Of a stretch of DNA of 64,000 nucleotides, positions 26,762 to 35,480 are shown one piece after another (positions within the stretch are counted from its first letter, which is position 1; every line of letters begins with the position of its first letter). The stretch comes from Caulobacter rhizosphaerae (GTDB taxonomy: Bacteria > Pseudomonadota > Alphaproteobacteria > Caulobacterales > Caulobacteraceae). The notes beneath the pieces are model-generated. The model worked only from the letters and a program-made list of their open reading frames with translations, had not been told where the DNA came from and made no database searches. Both the position numbers and the translations under genes were made by a program. Location of the stretch: NCBI RefSeq assembly GCF_010977555.1, contig NZ_CP048815.1:3464501-3528500 (forward strand). Reading direction: 5' to 3'.

Positions 26762-29104
26762 CTATCCCCGCGTCCGGTCCACCGTCTCCACCGTCGGGCA
26801 CGTCCGCAGCGCCGCCGAGATGTTGGTCAGGTGCTTGGCGTCGCGCACCTCGACGTCGATGTCGACGTCGAAGAAATCGCTCTGCCGGTGGTGCATGCGC
26901 AGGTTGACGATGTTGCCGCCGGCCTCGCCGATGATCGTGCAGACTTGGCCCAGCACGCCCGGCGCGTTGCCGATGGTGGCGTGCAGGCGGGCCAGGGACA
27001 CCGTCTCGCGCTCGGCCTCGGCCGTCCAGTTCAGGTCGCGCCAGAGGTCCTCGCGGTCCTCGTATTCGGCCAGCTTGGGGCAATCGATGGTGTGAACGTC
27101 CAGCCCCTCGCCGTCCTCCCGCAGGATGCCGACGATGCGGTCGCCCGGCACCGGGCTGCAGCAGTGGGCGAAGTGCAGCGAGACGCCGGGGGTCAGGCCG
27201 CCGCCGCGCACATAGAGCCGCGCGGCCGTGCCGCCCTCGATCTTGCGCCGCGCCGTGGCTACGGCGACGTCCGTGTCCTTCATGCCCGGGAAGGCCGTCT
27301 CCAGCACCTGGCTGGGCGAGACGCGGCCGCGGCCGACGGCGTCGAACAGGGCTTCCTCGGTGTCCAGGGCGAAGCGCTCCAGGATCGGGCGCAGCGACAC
27401 GTCCTTCAGCTTCTTGCCGGCCCGCTCGAACACCTGCTCCACCGAAGCCCGGCCCAGGCGCAGGAACTCTTCCTTCTCGGTCTGGCGGATATGCCGCCGG
27501 ATGGCGGATCTTGCGCGGCCGGTCACCGTCAGCGAGCGCCAGTCCGGCGGCACCACGGGCTTTGAGCCCCGCACCACCTCGACCACGTCGCCGTTGTTGA
27601 GCAGGGTCCGCAGCGGCTTCAGCTCGCCGTTGATCTTCACCCCGATGCAGGTGTCGCCGACGCTGGTGTGGACCGCATAGGCGAAGTCCAGCGGCATGGC
27701 GCCCCGCGGCAGGCTGACCAGCTTGCCCTTGGGCGTGAACACGAACACCTGGTCGAGGAACATCTCCAGCTTGGCGTGCTCGACCAGTTCCTCGGCGTCG
27801 CCGCCGTGCTCCAGCACCTGGACCAGCTGGCGCAGGTTGGCCAGGGGATCGCGGCCGCCGGCCGCTTCCATGCCTTCCAGGTCCAAGCCGTAAGAGGCGT
27901 CCTTGTAGCGGAAGTGGGCGGCCACGCCCTCCTCGTTGACCCGGTCCATGGCCTCGGTGCGGATCTGCATCTCGATGCGCATGCCGCGCGGCCCCACCAC
28001 CGTGGTGTGCAGCGAGCGGTAGTTGTTGCGCTTGGGGGTGGAGATGAAGTCCTTGAAGCGGTCGGGCACGCTGGACCAGGCGCGATGCACCACTCCGAGG
28101 GCCCGGTAGCAGTCCTCCTCGCTGTCGACGATCACGCGGAAGGCGTAGATGTCGGACATCTGCGAGAAGCCGATCGACTTGCGCTGCAGCTTGCGCCAGA
28201 TCGAATAGGGCGACTTCTCGCGGCCGAACACCCGGGCCGGCAGGCCCGACGATTCCAGGCGGGCGGCGATCTCCTGGCTGACCAGGGCCACGGCCCCGCC
28301 CTGCTCGGCGCGCAGGGTGTCCAGCCGGCGGATGATCGCGTTGCGGGCCACCGGGTTGGTGTGCTCGAAGGACAGTTCCTCGAGCTCGGTGCAGATGCGG
28401 TGGCAGCCGATGTTGCGGGCCAGGGGCGCGTAGATGTCGCGCGTCTCGCGAGCGATGCGTTCGCGCTTGGCCTGGCTCTTGATGAAATGCAGCGTCCGCA
28501 TGTTGTGCAGACGGTCGGCCAGCTTGACCAGCAGGACGCGAACGTCCTTGGAGATGGCCAGGATGAACTTGCGCAGGTTCTCGGCCTGGCGGGCGTGCTC
28601 GGCCTGGAGCTCCAGCTTCGACAGCTTGGTGACGCCCTCGACCAGCTCGCCGATCTCGTCGCCGAACAGCTTGGCGATCTCTTCCTTGGTGACCGGGGTG
28701 TCCTCGATCACGTCGTGCAGCAGGGCCGTGACGATGGTGGCGGTGTCCAGCCGGTATTCGGTCAGGATGCCGGCCACCTCGATCGGGTGGGCGTAGTAGG
28801 GGTCGCCGCTGGCCCGCGTCTGGCTGCCATGCATGCGCATGGCGTAGACATAGGCGCGGTTCAGCAGGGCTTCGTCGGCCGTCGGATCGTAGGCGTGGAC
28901 ACGCTCGATCAGCTCGTACTGGCGGAGGAACTTCTGGCGGGGCTTGGCGGCCGGGGCCGCGGGGGTCGCGTCGTTGGCGGCCGGTAGAGACGAAGACGCG
29001 CCCGATTCCTCTCCAGCAGATGGAGAGATCTCGGGCGCGCGGTCGGACGGAGCGGCGGCGGGCGCCGCTTCGAGAATGAGAGGGTCTGCGCCGTCGGGGC
29101 TCAG
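26762..29104 (-). CDS. spoT: Bifunctional (p)ppGpp synthetase/hydrolase, RelA/SpoT homologue
   Basis: The frame encodes a long Rel enzyme with an HD hydrolase domain ([20 protein letters not shown]), a synthetase domain ([14 protein letters not shown]), a TGS domain ([17 protein letters not shown]) and a C-terminal ACT domain. The HD motif is intact, so hydrolysis of the alarmone is expected as well as synthesis. There is no ATG, GTG or TTG in frame between the rpoZ stop and codon 89, which is already inside the HD region. I set the start at CTG 29104, which overlaps the rpoZ stop (CTGA) and has AGGAGG seven bases upstream. This gives 781 residues with a Pro/Ala/Ser-rich N-terminal tail of about 55. 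The start is therefore uncertain; function is not. Confidence 0.93.
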   Translation of the reverse strand: MSPDGADPLILEAAPAAAPSDRAPEISPSAGEESGASSSLPAANDATPAAPAAKPRQKFLRQYELIERVHAYDPTADEALLNRAYVYAMRMHGSQTRASGDPYYAHPIEVAGILTEYRLDTATIVTALLHDVIEDTPVTKEEIAKLFGDEIGELVEGVTKLSKLELQAEHARQAENLRKFILAISKDVRVLLVKLADRLHNMRTLHFIKSQAKRERIARETRDIYAPLARNIGCHRICTELEELSFEHTNPVARNAIIRRLDTLRAEQGGAVALVSQEIAARLESSGLPARVFGREKSPYSIWRKLQRKSIGFSQMSDIYAFRVIVDSEEDCYRALGVVHRAWSSVPDRFKDFISTPKRNNYRSLHTTVVGPRGMRIEMQIRTEAMDRVNEEGVAAHFRYKDASYGLDLEGMEAAGGRDPLANLRQLVQVLEHGGDAEELVEHAKLEMFLDQVFVFTPKGKLVSLPRGAMPLDFAYAVHTSVGDTCIGVKINGELKPLRTLLNNGDVVEVVRGSKPVVPPDWRSLTVTGRARSAIRRHIRQTEKEEFLRLGRASVEQVFERAGKKLKDVSLRPILERFALDTEEALFDAVGRGRVSPSQVLETAFPGMKDTDVAVATARRKIEGGTAARLYVRGGGLTPGVSLHFAHCCSPVPGDRIVGILREDGEGLDVHTIDCPKLAEYEDREDLWRDLNWTAEAERETVSLARLHATIGNAPGVLGQVCTIIGEAGGNIVNLRMHHRQSDFFDVDIDVEVRDAKHLTNISAALRTCPTVETVDRTRG

Positions 29105-29460
29105 TACCGCTCCTCCTGACCGCCGTCGCGGTCGCTCTGCAGGGCGCGGACCAGTTCCAGTTCGCTCATCTGCATGTGGGTGGGATCGGCCAGCAGGGCG
29201 AGGGTTTCGGCCTCTTCCTCGGCTTCGGTGTGCTCGTCCACGCGCTGCAGCGTGGTGATCAGCTGTTCCTTCAGGCCCTCGTGGTCGACCACGTCGTCGG
29301 CGATCTCGCGCAGGGCGACGACGGGGTTCTTGTCGTTGTCGCGATCGACGAGCAGCGAGGCGCCGGCCGAGATGCCGCGCGCCCGGTGGGCGGACAGCAG
29401 GACCAGAGCGAAGCGGTTGGGAACCTTCTCGACGCAATCTTCGACGGTGACGCGGGCCAT
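29101..29460 (-). CDS. rpoZ: RNA polymerase omega subunit
   Basis: This 119-residue protein starts [28 protein letters not shown] in pattern, the universal omega opening, followed by ALREIADD. The C-terminal tail is long and acidic ([12 protein letters not shown]), as in alphaproteobacteria. Omega stabilises the beta-prime subunit and forms part of the ppGpp site in proteobacteria. It lies directly upstream of the Rel enzyme and their coding regions overlap by 4 bases, so polymerase target and alarmone enzyme are made from one message. Confidence 0.96.
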   Translation of the reverse strand: MARVTVEDCVEKVPNRFALVLLSAHRARGISAGASLLVDRDNDKNPVVALREIADDVVDHEGLKEQLITTLQRVDEHTEAEEEAETLALLADPTHMQMSELELVRALQSDRDGGQEERY

Positions 29461-29492
29461 GAATTCCTCGGGCTATGAGCCTTGGTTATCGC

Positions 29493-29521
29493 AAAATAGG
29501 GTCTTGAGCGGCGTTACACAA
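29493..29521 (-). promoter_or_regulatory. Candidate sigma-70 promoter for rpoZ-rel
   Basis: On the minus strand TTGTGT (29521-29516) and TATTTT (29498-29493) are separated by 17 bases, close to the -35/-10 pattern. They lie 33-61 bp before the rpoZ ATG. The -35 element is inside the dyad at 29508-29527. Confidence 0.45.
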
Positions 29522-29527
29522 CGCCGC
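29508..29527. promoter_or_regulatory. 8-bp dyad over the rpoZ -35 region
   Basis: GCGGCGTT (29508-29515), four bases, then AACGCCGC (29520-29527) form a perfect inverted repeat. It overlaps the candidate -35 element of rpoZ, so it may be an operator. Confidence 0.35.
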
Positions 29528-29618
29528 ATCGGCAAAGTCCCGGCTTTCGCGAGGGGGCGCTTATGCCGGGTTTGGCCGGAGAAGTCCAGACTTCCATGCG
29601 CGCGCCGCCCCACGGCGG

Positions 29619-29687
29619 ATGTTGGGTTGACCTAACATCTCGATCAATGTTAGGCAAACACAACTCGATGATGGGAGAACCCAACAT
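29619..29687. promoter_or_regulatory. Four-half-site operator region (ATGTTRGG) in front of the membrane protein/XRE pair
   Basis: Four 8-bp half-sites alternate in direction: ATGTTGGG (29619-29626), CCTAACAT (29631-29638), ATGTTAGG (29647-29654) and CCCAACAT (29680-29687). The first two form a compact 20-bp dyad with a 4-base centre, TTGA, which is also the start of a -35-like TTGACC (29627-29632). The last half-site covers the first two bases of the membrane-protein start codon. The likely binder is the XRE protein encoded 0.4 kb downstream. Confidence 0.65.
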
Positions 29688-30075
29688 GAACCCGACCTGG
29701 CCGACCAACTGGCGCTACACGCTCGGCGCCATCGCCGCGTGGATGCTGTTCCTGGCGTGCGTGATGGGCGTAACGGTTGGACGGGCCTCCGGTTGGCCGC
29801 TCGCCGTACTGATCGCGCTGGCGCTCGTCCCCGCCGTCACGGTGGCCTTGCAATTCCGCGCCGCCTACAGGCTGATCGCGGCTCAGGACGAGTTCGTCCG
29901 CGCCCTGACGCTGAGGCGAATGGTCGTCGCGGCCGCCGCCGCAATCGCGCTGGCCACAGCCTGGAGCGTGATGGAACTCATCGGGCTGCCCCGCCTGCCG
30001 GCCTGGCTGATCTATCCGCTATTCTGGGGCCTGTTCGGGATCGCGACCCCGCTGATCCGGGACACCCGCGCATGA
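29686..30075 (+). CDS. Small integral membrane protein paired with an XRE regulator
   Basis: From ATG 29686 (preceded by GGGAGAA) the product has 129 residues with four predicted membrane helices, at about 8-30, 36-54, 80-100 and 105-122, and short polar loops; the connecting segment between helices 2 and 3 contains RLIAAQDEFVRALTLRRM. It resembles the small membrane proteins that often accompany HTH_3 regulators in bacteria. I do not know its function. Its stop overlaps the regulator's start by ATGA. The start codon lies inside the fourth operator half-site. Confidence 0.75.
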   Translation: MNPTWPTNWRYTLGAIAAWMLFLACVMGVTVGRASGWPLAVLIALALVPAVTVALQFRAAYRLIAAQDEFVRALTLRRMVVAAAAAIALATAWSVMELIGLPRLPAWLIYPLFWGLFGIATPLIRDTRA

Positions 30076-30290
30076 AGAGCCGCCTGAAGGTGCTGCGGGC
30101 CGAGCGCGGCTGGACGCAGGAGCAGCTCAGCCAAGCGGTGGGCGTGTCGCGCTACGCCATCAACGCCCTGGAGACCGAGCGGCACGACCCGTCGCTCGAT
30201 CTGGCGTTCCGGATCGCGGGCGCCTTCGGCCTGACGATCGAGGAGATCTTTCCCAATCCTCACGCCCAGAGGTCCCGCGACGTCGCCTGA
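30072..30290 (+). CDS. XRE/Cro-CI-type transcriptional regulator, minimal HTH
   Basis: A 72-residue protein is almost wholly a helix-turn-helix domain: MKSRLKVLRAERGWTQEQLS then QAVGVSRYAINALETERHDP, with IFPNP near the end. Such single-domain regulators bind DNA as dimers. It is translationally coupled (ATGA) to the membrane protein before it. The dyad array upstream of the pair suggests autoregulation. Its target genes beyond this operon are unknown. Confidence 0.9.
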   Translation: MKSRLKVLRAERGWTQEQLSQAVGVSRYAINALETERHDPSLDLAFRIAGAFGLTIEEIFPNPHAQRSRDVA

Positions 30291-30325
30291 GCGAGGTCTG
30301 GGAGCGGCCAGCGGTCGTCCCTCCC

Positions 30326-30925
30326 TTACCGGCTCTTCTGCGGATAGATCGTCTCGCCGCGCTCCAGCATCGCGACGAAGGTCTCGATCTTCTTCCTGCG
30401 CCCCGCCTCCGTCTTCATGTTGTGCACGCGGAAGGCCAGGGCGAAGCGGTTCTGTTCGGTGAGCTTGCCCAGCATCGCCTTGGCCTGTGGGCTGGCGTCG
30501 ATCGCGGCCTGCAGATCGTCGGGGATCTTCAGGCTCTTGCCGCTGCCATAGGCGCGATCCCAGCGCCCGTCGGCCTTGGCCGCCTCCACTTCCCGGAGGC
30601 CGTGCGGGGTCATCCGCCCCTCGGCGACCAGGCGCGCGACATTGTCGACATTGATCTGGCTCCAGACGCTCTTGCGGCCGCGCGGCGTGTAGCGCTGCAG
30701 GAAGCTCTGGTCGTCGAAGCCCTTGCGCACCGCGTCGATCCAGCCCCAGCACAACACGACGTCGATCGCCTGCTTGGGGGTGATCGAGGGCAGGCCTGAG
30801 CCGACCTTGTGGATCTTGATCCAGACCTCGCTCTGCTTGTCATGATGACGCGAGAGCCAGTCGTGGAAGGCGTCGGCGTCGACGAATTCGTGGACGTGGT
30901 CGGGATTGACCTCGATGGCGGCCAT
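30326..30925 (-). CDS. YdeI/OmpD-associated family protein
   Basis: This 199-residue protein has the family's conserved order: an N-terminal DUF1801-like fold with WIKIHKVGSGLPSITPKQAI, then DVVLCWGWIDAVRKGFDDQSFLQRYTPR, and a C-terminal OmdA segment RVHNMKTEAGRRKKIETFVAMLERGE. Members are linked to bacteriocin or peptide stress protection in some enterobacteria, but the biochemical role is unknown. No signal peptide is present, so it is cytoplasmic. A REP-like hairpin lies just upstream, between this gene and the M13 peptidase gene. Confidence 0.88.
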   Translation of the reverse strand: MAAIEVNPDHVHEFVDADAFHDWLSRHHDKQSEVWIKIHKVGSGLPSITPKQAIDVVLCWGWIDAVRKGFDDQSFLQRYTPRGRKSVWSQINVDNVARLVAEGRMTPHGLREVEAAKADGRWDRAYGSGKSLKIPDDLQAAIDASPQAKAMLGKLTEQNRFALAFRVHNMKTEAGRRKKIETFVAMLERGETIYPQKSR

Positions 30926-30948
30926 CAGCGGGTTCTCGGCGAGCGTGA

Positions 30949-30972
30949 CGTCCCGGGCGCGAGCCCGGGACG
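30949..30972. repeat. Short REP-like hairpin
   Basis: CGTCCCGGGC, GCGA, GCCCGGGACG form a perfect 10-bp stem with a 4-base loop. It lies 15 bp past the M13 peptidase stop on the minus strand and so can end that transcript. It is a short relative of the element at 26600-26725. Confidence 0.65.
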
Positions 30973-30986
30973 ATGAAAGGCCTCCC

Positions 30987-33035
30987 CTACCAGACCTTCA
31001 CGCGCTTTTCCGGCGGCAGGTACAGGGCGTCGCCCGGCTTGATGCCGAAAGCGGCGTACCAGGCGTCGAGATTACGCACGGTGTCGGCTCGGTACTGGTC
31101 GGGGGCATGGCCGTCGGTGACCAGTTGCTGGCGCTCGGCCTCCGGACGGCTGTAGCCGCGCCAGGACTGGGCGTAGGCCAGGAAGAACCGCTGGTCGCCA
31201 GTCAGGCCGTCGATCACCGGGGCTGGCTTGCCGCCCAGCGAGGCGTGGTAGGCGTCCAGGGCCGCGGCCAGGCCGGCGACGTCGGCGATGTTCTCGCTCA
31301 ACGTCTGCTTGCCGTTCACGGCCAGGTCCGGGAACGGCTTGTAGCCGTCGAACTGGTCGGCCAGGGCCGCCCCGGCCTTCTGGAAGTGCTCCAGGTCGGT
31401 CGGGGTCCACCAGTTGCGCAGGCGCCCCTGGCTGTCGAACTGCGCGCCCTGGTCGTCGAAGCTGTGGCTGATCTCGTGGCCGATCGTGCCGCCGGTGCCG
31501 CCGTAATTGGCCGCCGCGTCAGCGTCGGCGTCGAAGTACGGCGCCTGCAGGATGGCGGCCGGGAAGTTCAGCCCGTTCAGCATCGGCAGGTTCACGGCGT
31601 TGACGGTCTGGGGCGTCATCACCCATTGGCCGCGATCGACCGGCTTGCCCAGCTGCCCGATCCAGTAGGCGGTCTCGAACTGCTCCGAGCGCTGGACGTT
31701 GCCGACCGGGTCGCCGCGCACGATCTGCAGGGCCGAATAGTCGCGCCACTTGTCGGGATAGCCGACGCCGACCTTCAGCACCTCGACCTTGCGGCGGGCC
31801 TCGGCCTTGGTCTCCGGGGCCATCCAGTCCAGACCCTGGATGCGGCGCTCGAACGCGGCCTTGATGGTGTCGACCATGGCCGACACCTCGGCCTTGGACC
31901 GGGCCGGGAAGTACTTTTCGACATAGAGCTTGCCGACCACCTCGCCCAGCACGGCGTTGGTCGAGTTGACGCCGCGCTTCCAGCGGGCCGACAGCTGCGG
32001 CGTGCCCTGCAGGGCCTGGCCGTAGAAGGCGAAGCGTTCGTCGACGAAGGCCTTGGGCAGCAGGTTCGAATAGTGGTCCAGATAGTGGAAGGCCAGGTAG
32101 TCCTTCCAGGTGTCCAGGCTCTCGTCGGCCGCGACCTTGCCCAGGCCCACGACCATGGTCGGATGCCAGACGATGAAACGCGGCTGGTCGGCCAGGCCGG
32201 CGGCGGCGAAGAAGGTCTTCCAGTCAAGGCCAGGCGCCTTCGAGACAAAGTCGGCCTGGCTCCAGCTGTTGTTGGCCTTCTGGACGTCGGCGCTGTCGGC
32301 CCGGCTGCCCGAGGCCTGGGCGATCTTCGTCTCCAGGGCCATGATCCGCGCGGCCTTGGCCTCGGCGTCGGCGATCCCGCCCAGGGTCAGGACCTTGGCG
32401 ATGTGGGCGAGGTACTTGTCGCGCACGGTCTTCATCGCCGCCTTGTCCGACAGGTAGTATTCGCGGTCGGGCATGCCCAACCCGCCCTGCAGCAGGAACG
32501 GCGCGTACTTGCTGGTGTCGTCGAACGACGGCGAGGCCCACAGGCCCAGCACGTTGTCAGTGTAGAAGTCGGTGGCGTTCAGGGCGTCGACGTCGGCGCG
32601 GACGTTGCCGCCCAGCACGGTGGCGAGGTCGGTGCGGCTCTTGATCGCCGCGATCCGCGCCAAGCCCGCCTGCATCGACGCCAGCCCGGCCTTCTCGATG
32701 GCGGCTTCGTCCATGTAGCTGGCGTAGTAGTCGCCGACCTTCTTGGCGTCGGGCGAGCCGCCGTCCTTGGCCGCGGCCTGGATCAGGTCGACGGTGCGCT
32801 TGGCGGCCTGCTCGACCAGGATAGCGCCGACGCCGTAGCTGCTGCGGTCGGCAGGGATCGGGTTGGCCTTGATCGCCGCGCCGTTGGCGTAGGTCCAGAA
32901 GTCGTCGCCGGGCTTGGTCGCCGTGTCGAAGGCCGACTTGTCGACCCCGCTCTTCAGGTCGGCGGCGAAGGCGGGCGCGGAGGCCAGCAGCGCACAGGCG
33001 GCGGCGCAGGCGAGCAGGCGGCGGGTCAGGGTCAT
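30987..33035 (-). CDS. M13 (neprilysin-like) zinc metallopeptidase, exported
   Basis: From ATG 33035 this 682-residue protein begins with a signal peptide (MTLTRRLLACAAACALLASA, cut after AFA). The zinc site is HEISH (about residues 519-523), and the downstream ENIAD box supplies the third ligand. The C-terminal end has the typical SPPEKRVKVW-like close (LPPEKRVKVW). The N-terminal region DDFWTYANGAAIKANPIPAD is also classic for M13. It probably cleaves peptides in the periplasm. An in-frame start 33 codons upstream would give a poor leader. Confidence 0.95.
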   Translation of the reverse strand: MTLTRRLLACAAACALLASAPAFAADLKSGVDKSAFDTATKPGDDFWTYANGAAIKANPIPADRSSYGVGAILVEQAAKRTVDLIQAAAKDGGSPDAKKVGDYYASYMDEAAIEKAGLASMQAGLARIAAIKSRTDLATVLGGNVRADVDALNATDFYTDNVLGLWASPSFDDTSKYAPFLLQGGLGMPDREYYLSDKAAMKTVRDKYLAHIAKVLTLGGIADAEAKAARIMALETKIAQASGSRADSADVQKANNSWSQADFVSKAPGLDWKTFFAAAGLADQPRFIVWHPTMVVGLGKVAADESLDTWKDYLAFHYLDHYSNLLPKAFVDERFAFYGQALQGTPQLSARWKRGVNSTNAVLGEVVGKLYVEKYFPARSKAEVSAMVDTIKAAFERRIQGLDWMAPETKAEARRKVEVLKVGVGYPDKWRDYSALQIVRGDPVGNVQRSEQFETAYWIGQLGKPVDRGQWVMTPQTVNAVNLPMLNGLNFPAAILQAPYFDADADAAANYGGTGGTIGHEISHSFDDQGAQFDSQGRLRNWWTPTDLEHFQKAGAALADQFDGYKPFPDLAVNGKQTLSENIADVAGLAAALDAYHASLGGKPAPVIDGLTGDQRFFLAYAQSWRGYSRPEAERQQLVTDGHAPDQYRADTVRNLDAWYAAFGIKPGDALYLPPEKRVKVW

Positions 33036-33152
33036 GCAGGAGGTCCCAAGGAGCGCGAGCGCGGCGGCGCTCAGCACGATTTTGGCGCGGACTATCCAGC
33101 CGCCTTGGCCAAGCGGCGAATTAAAGTTTGGCAATGTGGACCGCGTGTCCCG

Positions 33153-33674
33153 CTACGCCGCCGGCTTGGCGTCCATTCCCACTGTGGCGGCGGCCGCCAG
33201 CGCCGCCGCCGTCCGACCGTAGACCGGATGGCGCCAGCGGGGCGCGATCTGGGCCAGCGGCCCCATGACGAACAGCCGCTCATGGGCCCTTGGATGCGGC
33301 ACCACCACCACCCCGTCCAGCACCGTCCGGCCGTGGGCGATCAGGTCCAGGTCGAGGGTGCGCGGCGCATTGGCCTTCGCTCGGACCCGGCCGAAGCGAG
33401 CCTCCACGCGATGCAGGGCCTCCAGGACCTCGCTCGCCGGCAACCGCGTCTCGACCAGGACGACCCCGTTGAGATAAGCTGGCGCGGCCGGGTCGGGCCA
33501 GGCCGCCGAGGTCCACCAGGCGGACCGTCCCGTCACGGCCAGGCCTTCCGACGCCAGCGCGTCGACGGCCGCTTCGAGCAAGACCTCGCGACTCGGGTAT
33601 GCTCCGGGCAGGCTGCAGCCCAGGGCGACCACCACCGCCTGATCGAGCTCGTTTTGATCGCATCGATTTTTCAA
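33153..33674 (-). CDS. folK: 2-amino-4-hydroxy-6-hydroxymethyldihydropteridine diphosphokinase (HPPK)
   Basis: This 173-residue enzyme adds pyrophosphate from ATP to hydroxymethyldihydropterin in folate synthesis. Family boxes are VVALGCSLPGAYPSRE, NGVVLVETRLPASEVLEALHRVE, NAPRTLDLDLIAHG and PHPRAHERLFVMGPLAQIAP. The start region overlaps the leader of the divergent NYN-domain gene, leaving 14 bp between the two start codons. No folP or folB is next to it. Confidence 0.95.
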   Translation of the reverse strand: MKNRCDQNELDQAVVVALGCSLPGAYPSREVLLEAAVDALASEGLAVTGRSAWWTSAAWPDPAAPAYLNGVVLVETRLPASEVLEALHRVEARFGRVRAKANAPRTLDLDLIAHGRTVLDGVVVVPHPRAHERLFVMGPLAQIAPRWRHPVYGRTAAALAAAATVGMDAKPAA

Positions 33675-33688
33675 GGAATTCCGATCAC

Positions 33689-34294
33689 GTGACCTTTTAC
33701 CCGACCGAGCGCCTGGCGCTGTTCATCGACGGGGCTAATTTCTTCTCCGCCGCCAAGGCGCTGGGCTTCGACATCGACTACCGCAAGCTGCTGGACGAGT
33801 TCCGCAAGCGCGGCGTGCTGGTGCGGGCCTATTACTACACCGCCATCGCCGAGAACGAGGAGTATTCCCCAATCCGGCCGCTGGTCGACTGGCTGGACTA
33901 CAACGGCTTCACCCTGGTGACCAAGCCGGCCCGCGAGTTCACCGACAGCCAGGGCCGCAAGCGGTGGCGCGGCGACATGGACGTCGAGATCGCGGTCGAT
34001 ATGCTCGAAATGGCCCAGACCGTCGACCACCTGGTGCTGTTCTCGGGCGACGGCGACTTCCGGTCCCTGGTCGCGGCCGTGCAGCGCAAGGGCCGCCGTG
34101 TCACCGTGGTTTCGACGATGAAGAGCCAGCCGCCGATGACCAGCGACGACCTGCGCCGCCAAGCTGACAACTTCGTGGACCTGGCCGACCTGGGCAATAT
34201 CATCGGTCGCCCGCAGCGCTCCAGCAGCCTGCCCCGCTTCGTCACCGACCCGGCCCGGGGCGCCGACCCGCAAGACGACGCCGACGAGGACTGA
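33689..34294 (+). CDS. NYN-domain protein of the LabA/DUF88 family
   Basis: This 201-residue protein starts with GTG at 33689, with AAGGAA upstream. The PIN-like NYN nuclease fold is shown by the strand ALFIDGANFF with the first Asp, GDMDVEIAVDMLEMA with the second acidic pair and LVLFSGDGDFRSLVAAVQRKG with the third. These acidic residues match the metal site of NYN RNases. The C-terminal 25 residues are acidic and disordered. The role may be RNA processing or turnover. The next gene follows after 3 bases, so they are probably one operon. Confidence 0.9.
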   Translation: MTFYPTERLALFIDGANFFSAAKALGFDIDYRKLLDEFRKRGVLVRAYYYTAIAENEEYSPIRPLVDWLDYNGFTLVTKPAREFTDSQGRKRWRGDMDVEIAVDMLEMAQTVDHLVLFSGDGDFRSLVAAVQRKGRRVTVVSTMKSQPPMTSDDLRRQADNFVDLADLGNIIGRPQRSSSLPRFVTDPARGADPQDDADED

Positions 34295-34297
34295 AAC

Positions 34298-34975
34298 ATG
34301 GGCCAGCCCTCCAACATCGTCGGCGAGGTCGTGCCCTCGCCCGCCGAACCGCCGCGCGACTGCTCGCGCTGCCCGCGGCTGGTGGCCTATCGCCGCGAGA
34401 ACCAGACGCTCTATCCGGACTGGTTCAACGGCCCCGCCCCGTCGTTCGGCGATCACGAGGCGCGGCTGCTGGTCGTGGGCCTGGCGCCCGGCCGCAAGGG
34501 CGCCAACCGCACCGGTCGGCCGTTCACCGGCGACTATGCGGGGACCCTGCTCTACGACACCCTGGTCAAGTACGGCTTCGCCACCGGCAAGTTCGAGGCC
34601 CGGCCCGACGACTCCCTGAAGCTGGTCGGCAGCGCCGTGACCAACGCCGTCCGCTGCGCCCCGCCCGGCAACAAGCCCGAGACCTCGGAGGAGAACAACT
34701 GCCGGCCGTTCCTGACCGCGCGGCTGGAGATGTTTCCTAACCTGAAGGCCATCGTCACCCTGGGCGACGTCTCGCGCCGCAACCTGCTCAAGGCCCTGGG
34801 CCTGAAGGCCTCGGCCGGCCTGCCCGGCCATGGCACCGAGTTCCAGGCCGGGCCCTACCGGGTGTTCAACAGCTACCACTGCTCGCGGCTGAACACGAAC
34901 ACCGGGCGGCTGACCACGCCGATGTTCGAGGCGTTATTTGAGCGGGTGAAGGCCTATCTGGACGCCAATCCTTAG
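34298..34975 (+). CDS. Uracil-DNA glycosylase, family 5 (UDGb)
   Basis: This 225-residue glycosylase has the family 5 signature GLAPGRKGANRTGRPFTGD (motif A), in which the usual catalytic Asp/Asn is replaced by Ala. Cysteines for an iron-sulfur cluster are present (CSRC near residue 23, with later ones in VRC and YHC). The motif B region reads FNSYHCSRLNTNTGRL. Family members remove uracil and deaminated purines from DNA. It follows the NYN gene directly. Confidence 0.92.
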   Translation: MGQPSNIVGEVVPSPAEPPRDCSRCPRLVAYRRENQTLYPDWFNGPAPSFGDHEARLLVVGLAPGRKGANRTGRPFTGDYAGTLLYDTLVKYGFATGKFEARPDDSLKLVGSAVTNAVRCAPPGNKPETSEENNCRPFLTARLEMFPNLKAIVTLGDVSRRNLLKALGLKASAGLPGHGTEFQAGPYRVFNSYHCSRLNTNTGRLTTPMFEALFERVKAYLDANP

Positions 34976-34992
34976 GGCATCGCGCGGCTTGC

Positions 34993-35478
34993 CTAGGGCG
35001 CGGCCTTCAGGCCCGCGATGAAGTCGCGCGCCATGGCGATGTTGCGCTCCATGAACGCGGCGATCAGCGCCAGGTCCTCGTCCGAATAGCGGGCGTTCAA
35101 GTCCTCGCTGGCGGCCTGCAGCGGAGCGTACAGCGCGTTCAGGGCGGTCAGGCTGTCGGGCCTCACCCGCACCACCACGCGGCGGCGATCGGCGGGATCG
35201 CTTTCGCGCGCCACGTAGCCGGCGCGTTCCAGCCGATCGATCAGCCCGGTGATCGCGCCGCTGGTCAGGCCCGTGGCCCTGGCCAGTTCGCCCGCGGTGC
35301 GAGGGCCCTGCAACTGCATCAGGTCCAGGCACTCCAGGTCGCTGGCGTTCAGCCCGGCCCGGTCGGCGATCGTCTGGCTGATCAGCACGCCTTGCGCGCT
35401 GGCTTCCCGCATCGCCGCCTGCAGTCGCCACAGCAAGGCCCGGCGACCGTCCTCGCAACCCGTTGACGTCTCCGCCAT
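34993..35478 (-). CDS. MarR-family transcriptional regulator
   Basis: This 161-residue winged-helix regulator has the recognition helix region GELARATGLTSGAITGLIDR and the wing GYVARESDPADRRRVVVRV, including the conserved D-x-R-R. MarR dimers bind palindromic operators and are released by small ligands. The gene is divergent from the membrane-protein gene at 35538, and the 59-bp gap carries the TATCTTA/TAAGATA repeats that it likely binds. Confidence 0.93.
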   Translation of the reverse strand: MAETSTGCEDGRRALLWRLQAAMREASAQGVLISQTIADRAGLNASDLECLDLMQLQGPRTAGELARATGLTSGAITGLIDRLERAGYVARESDPADRRRVVVRVRPDSLTALNALYAPLQAASEDLNARYSDEDLALIAAFMERNIAMARDFIAGLKAAP

Positions 35479-35480
35479 AT

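Noticed and set aside
32040..32080. A GGTTCGAAT-like tRNA T-loop
   Set aside because: It lies in the M13 peptidase coding sequence and no acceptor or anticodon arms can be built around it. No tRNA was found anywhere in the window.
30906..33692. A 928-codon open frame on the plus strand
   Set aside because: It is antisense to the M13 peptidase and folK and has a low-complexity composition.
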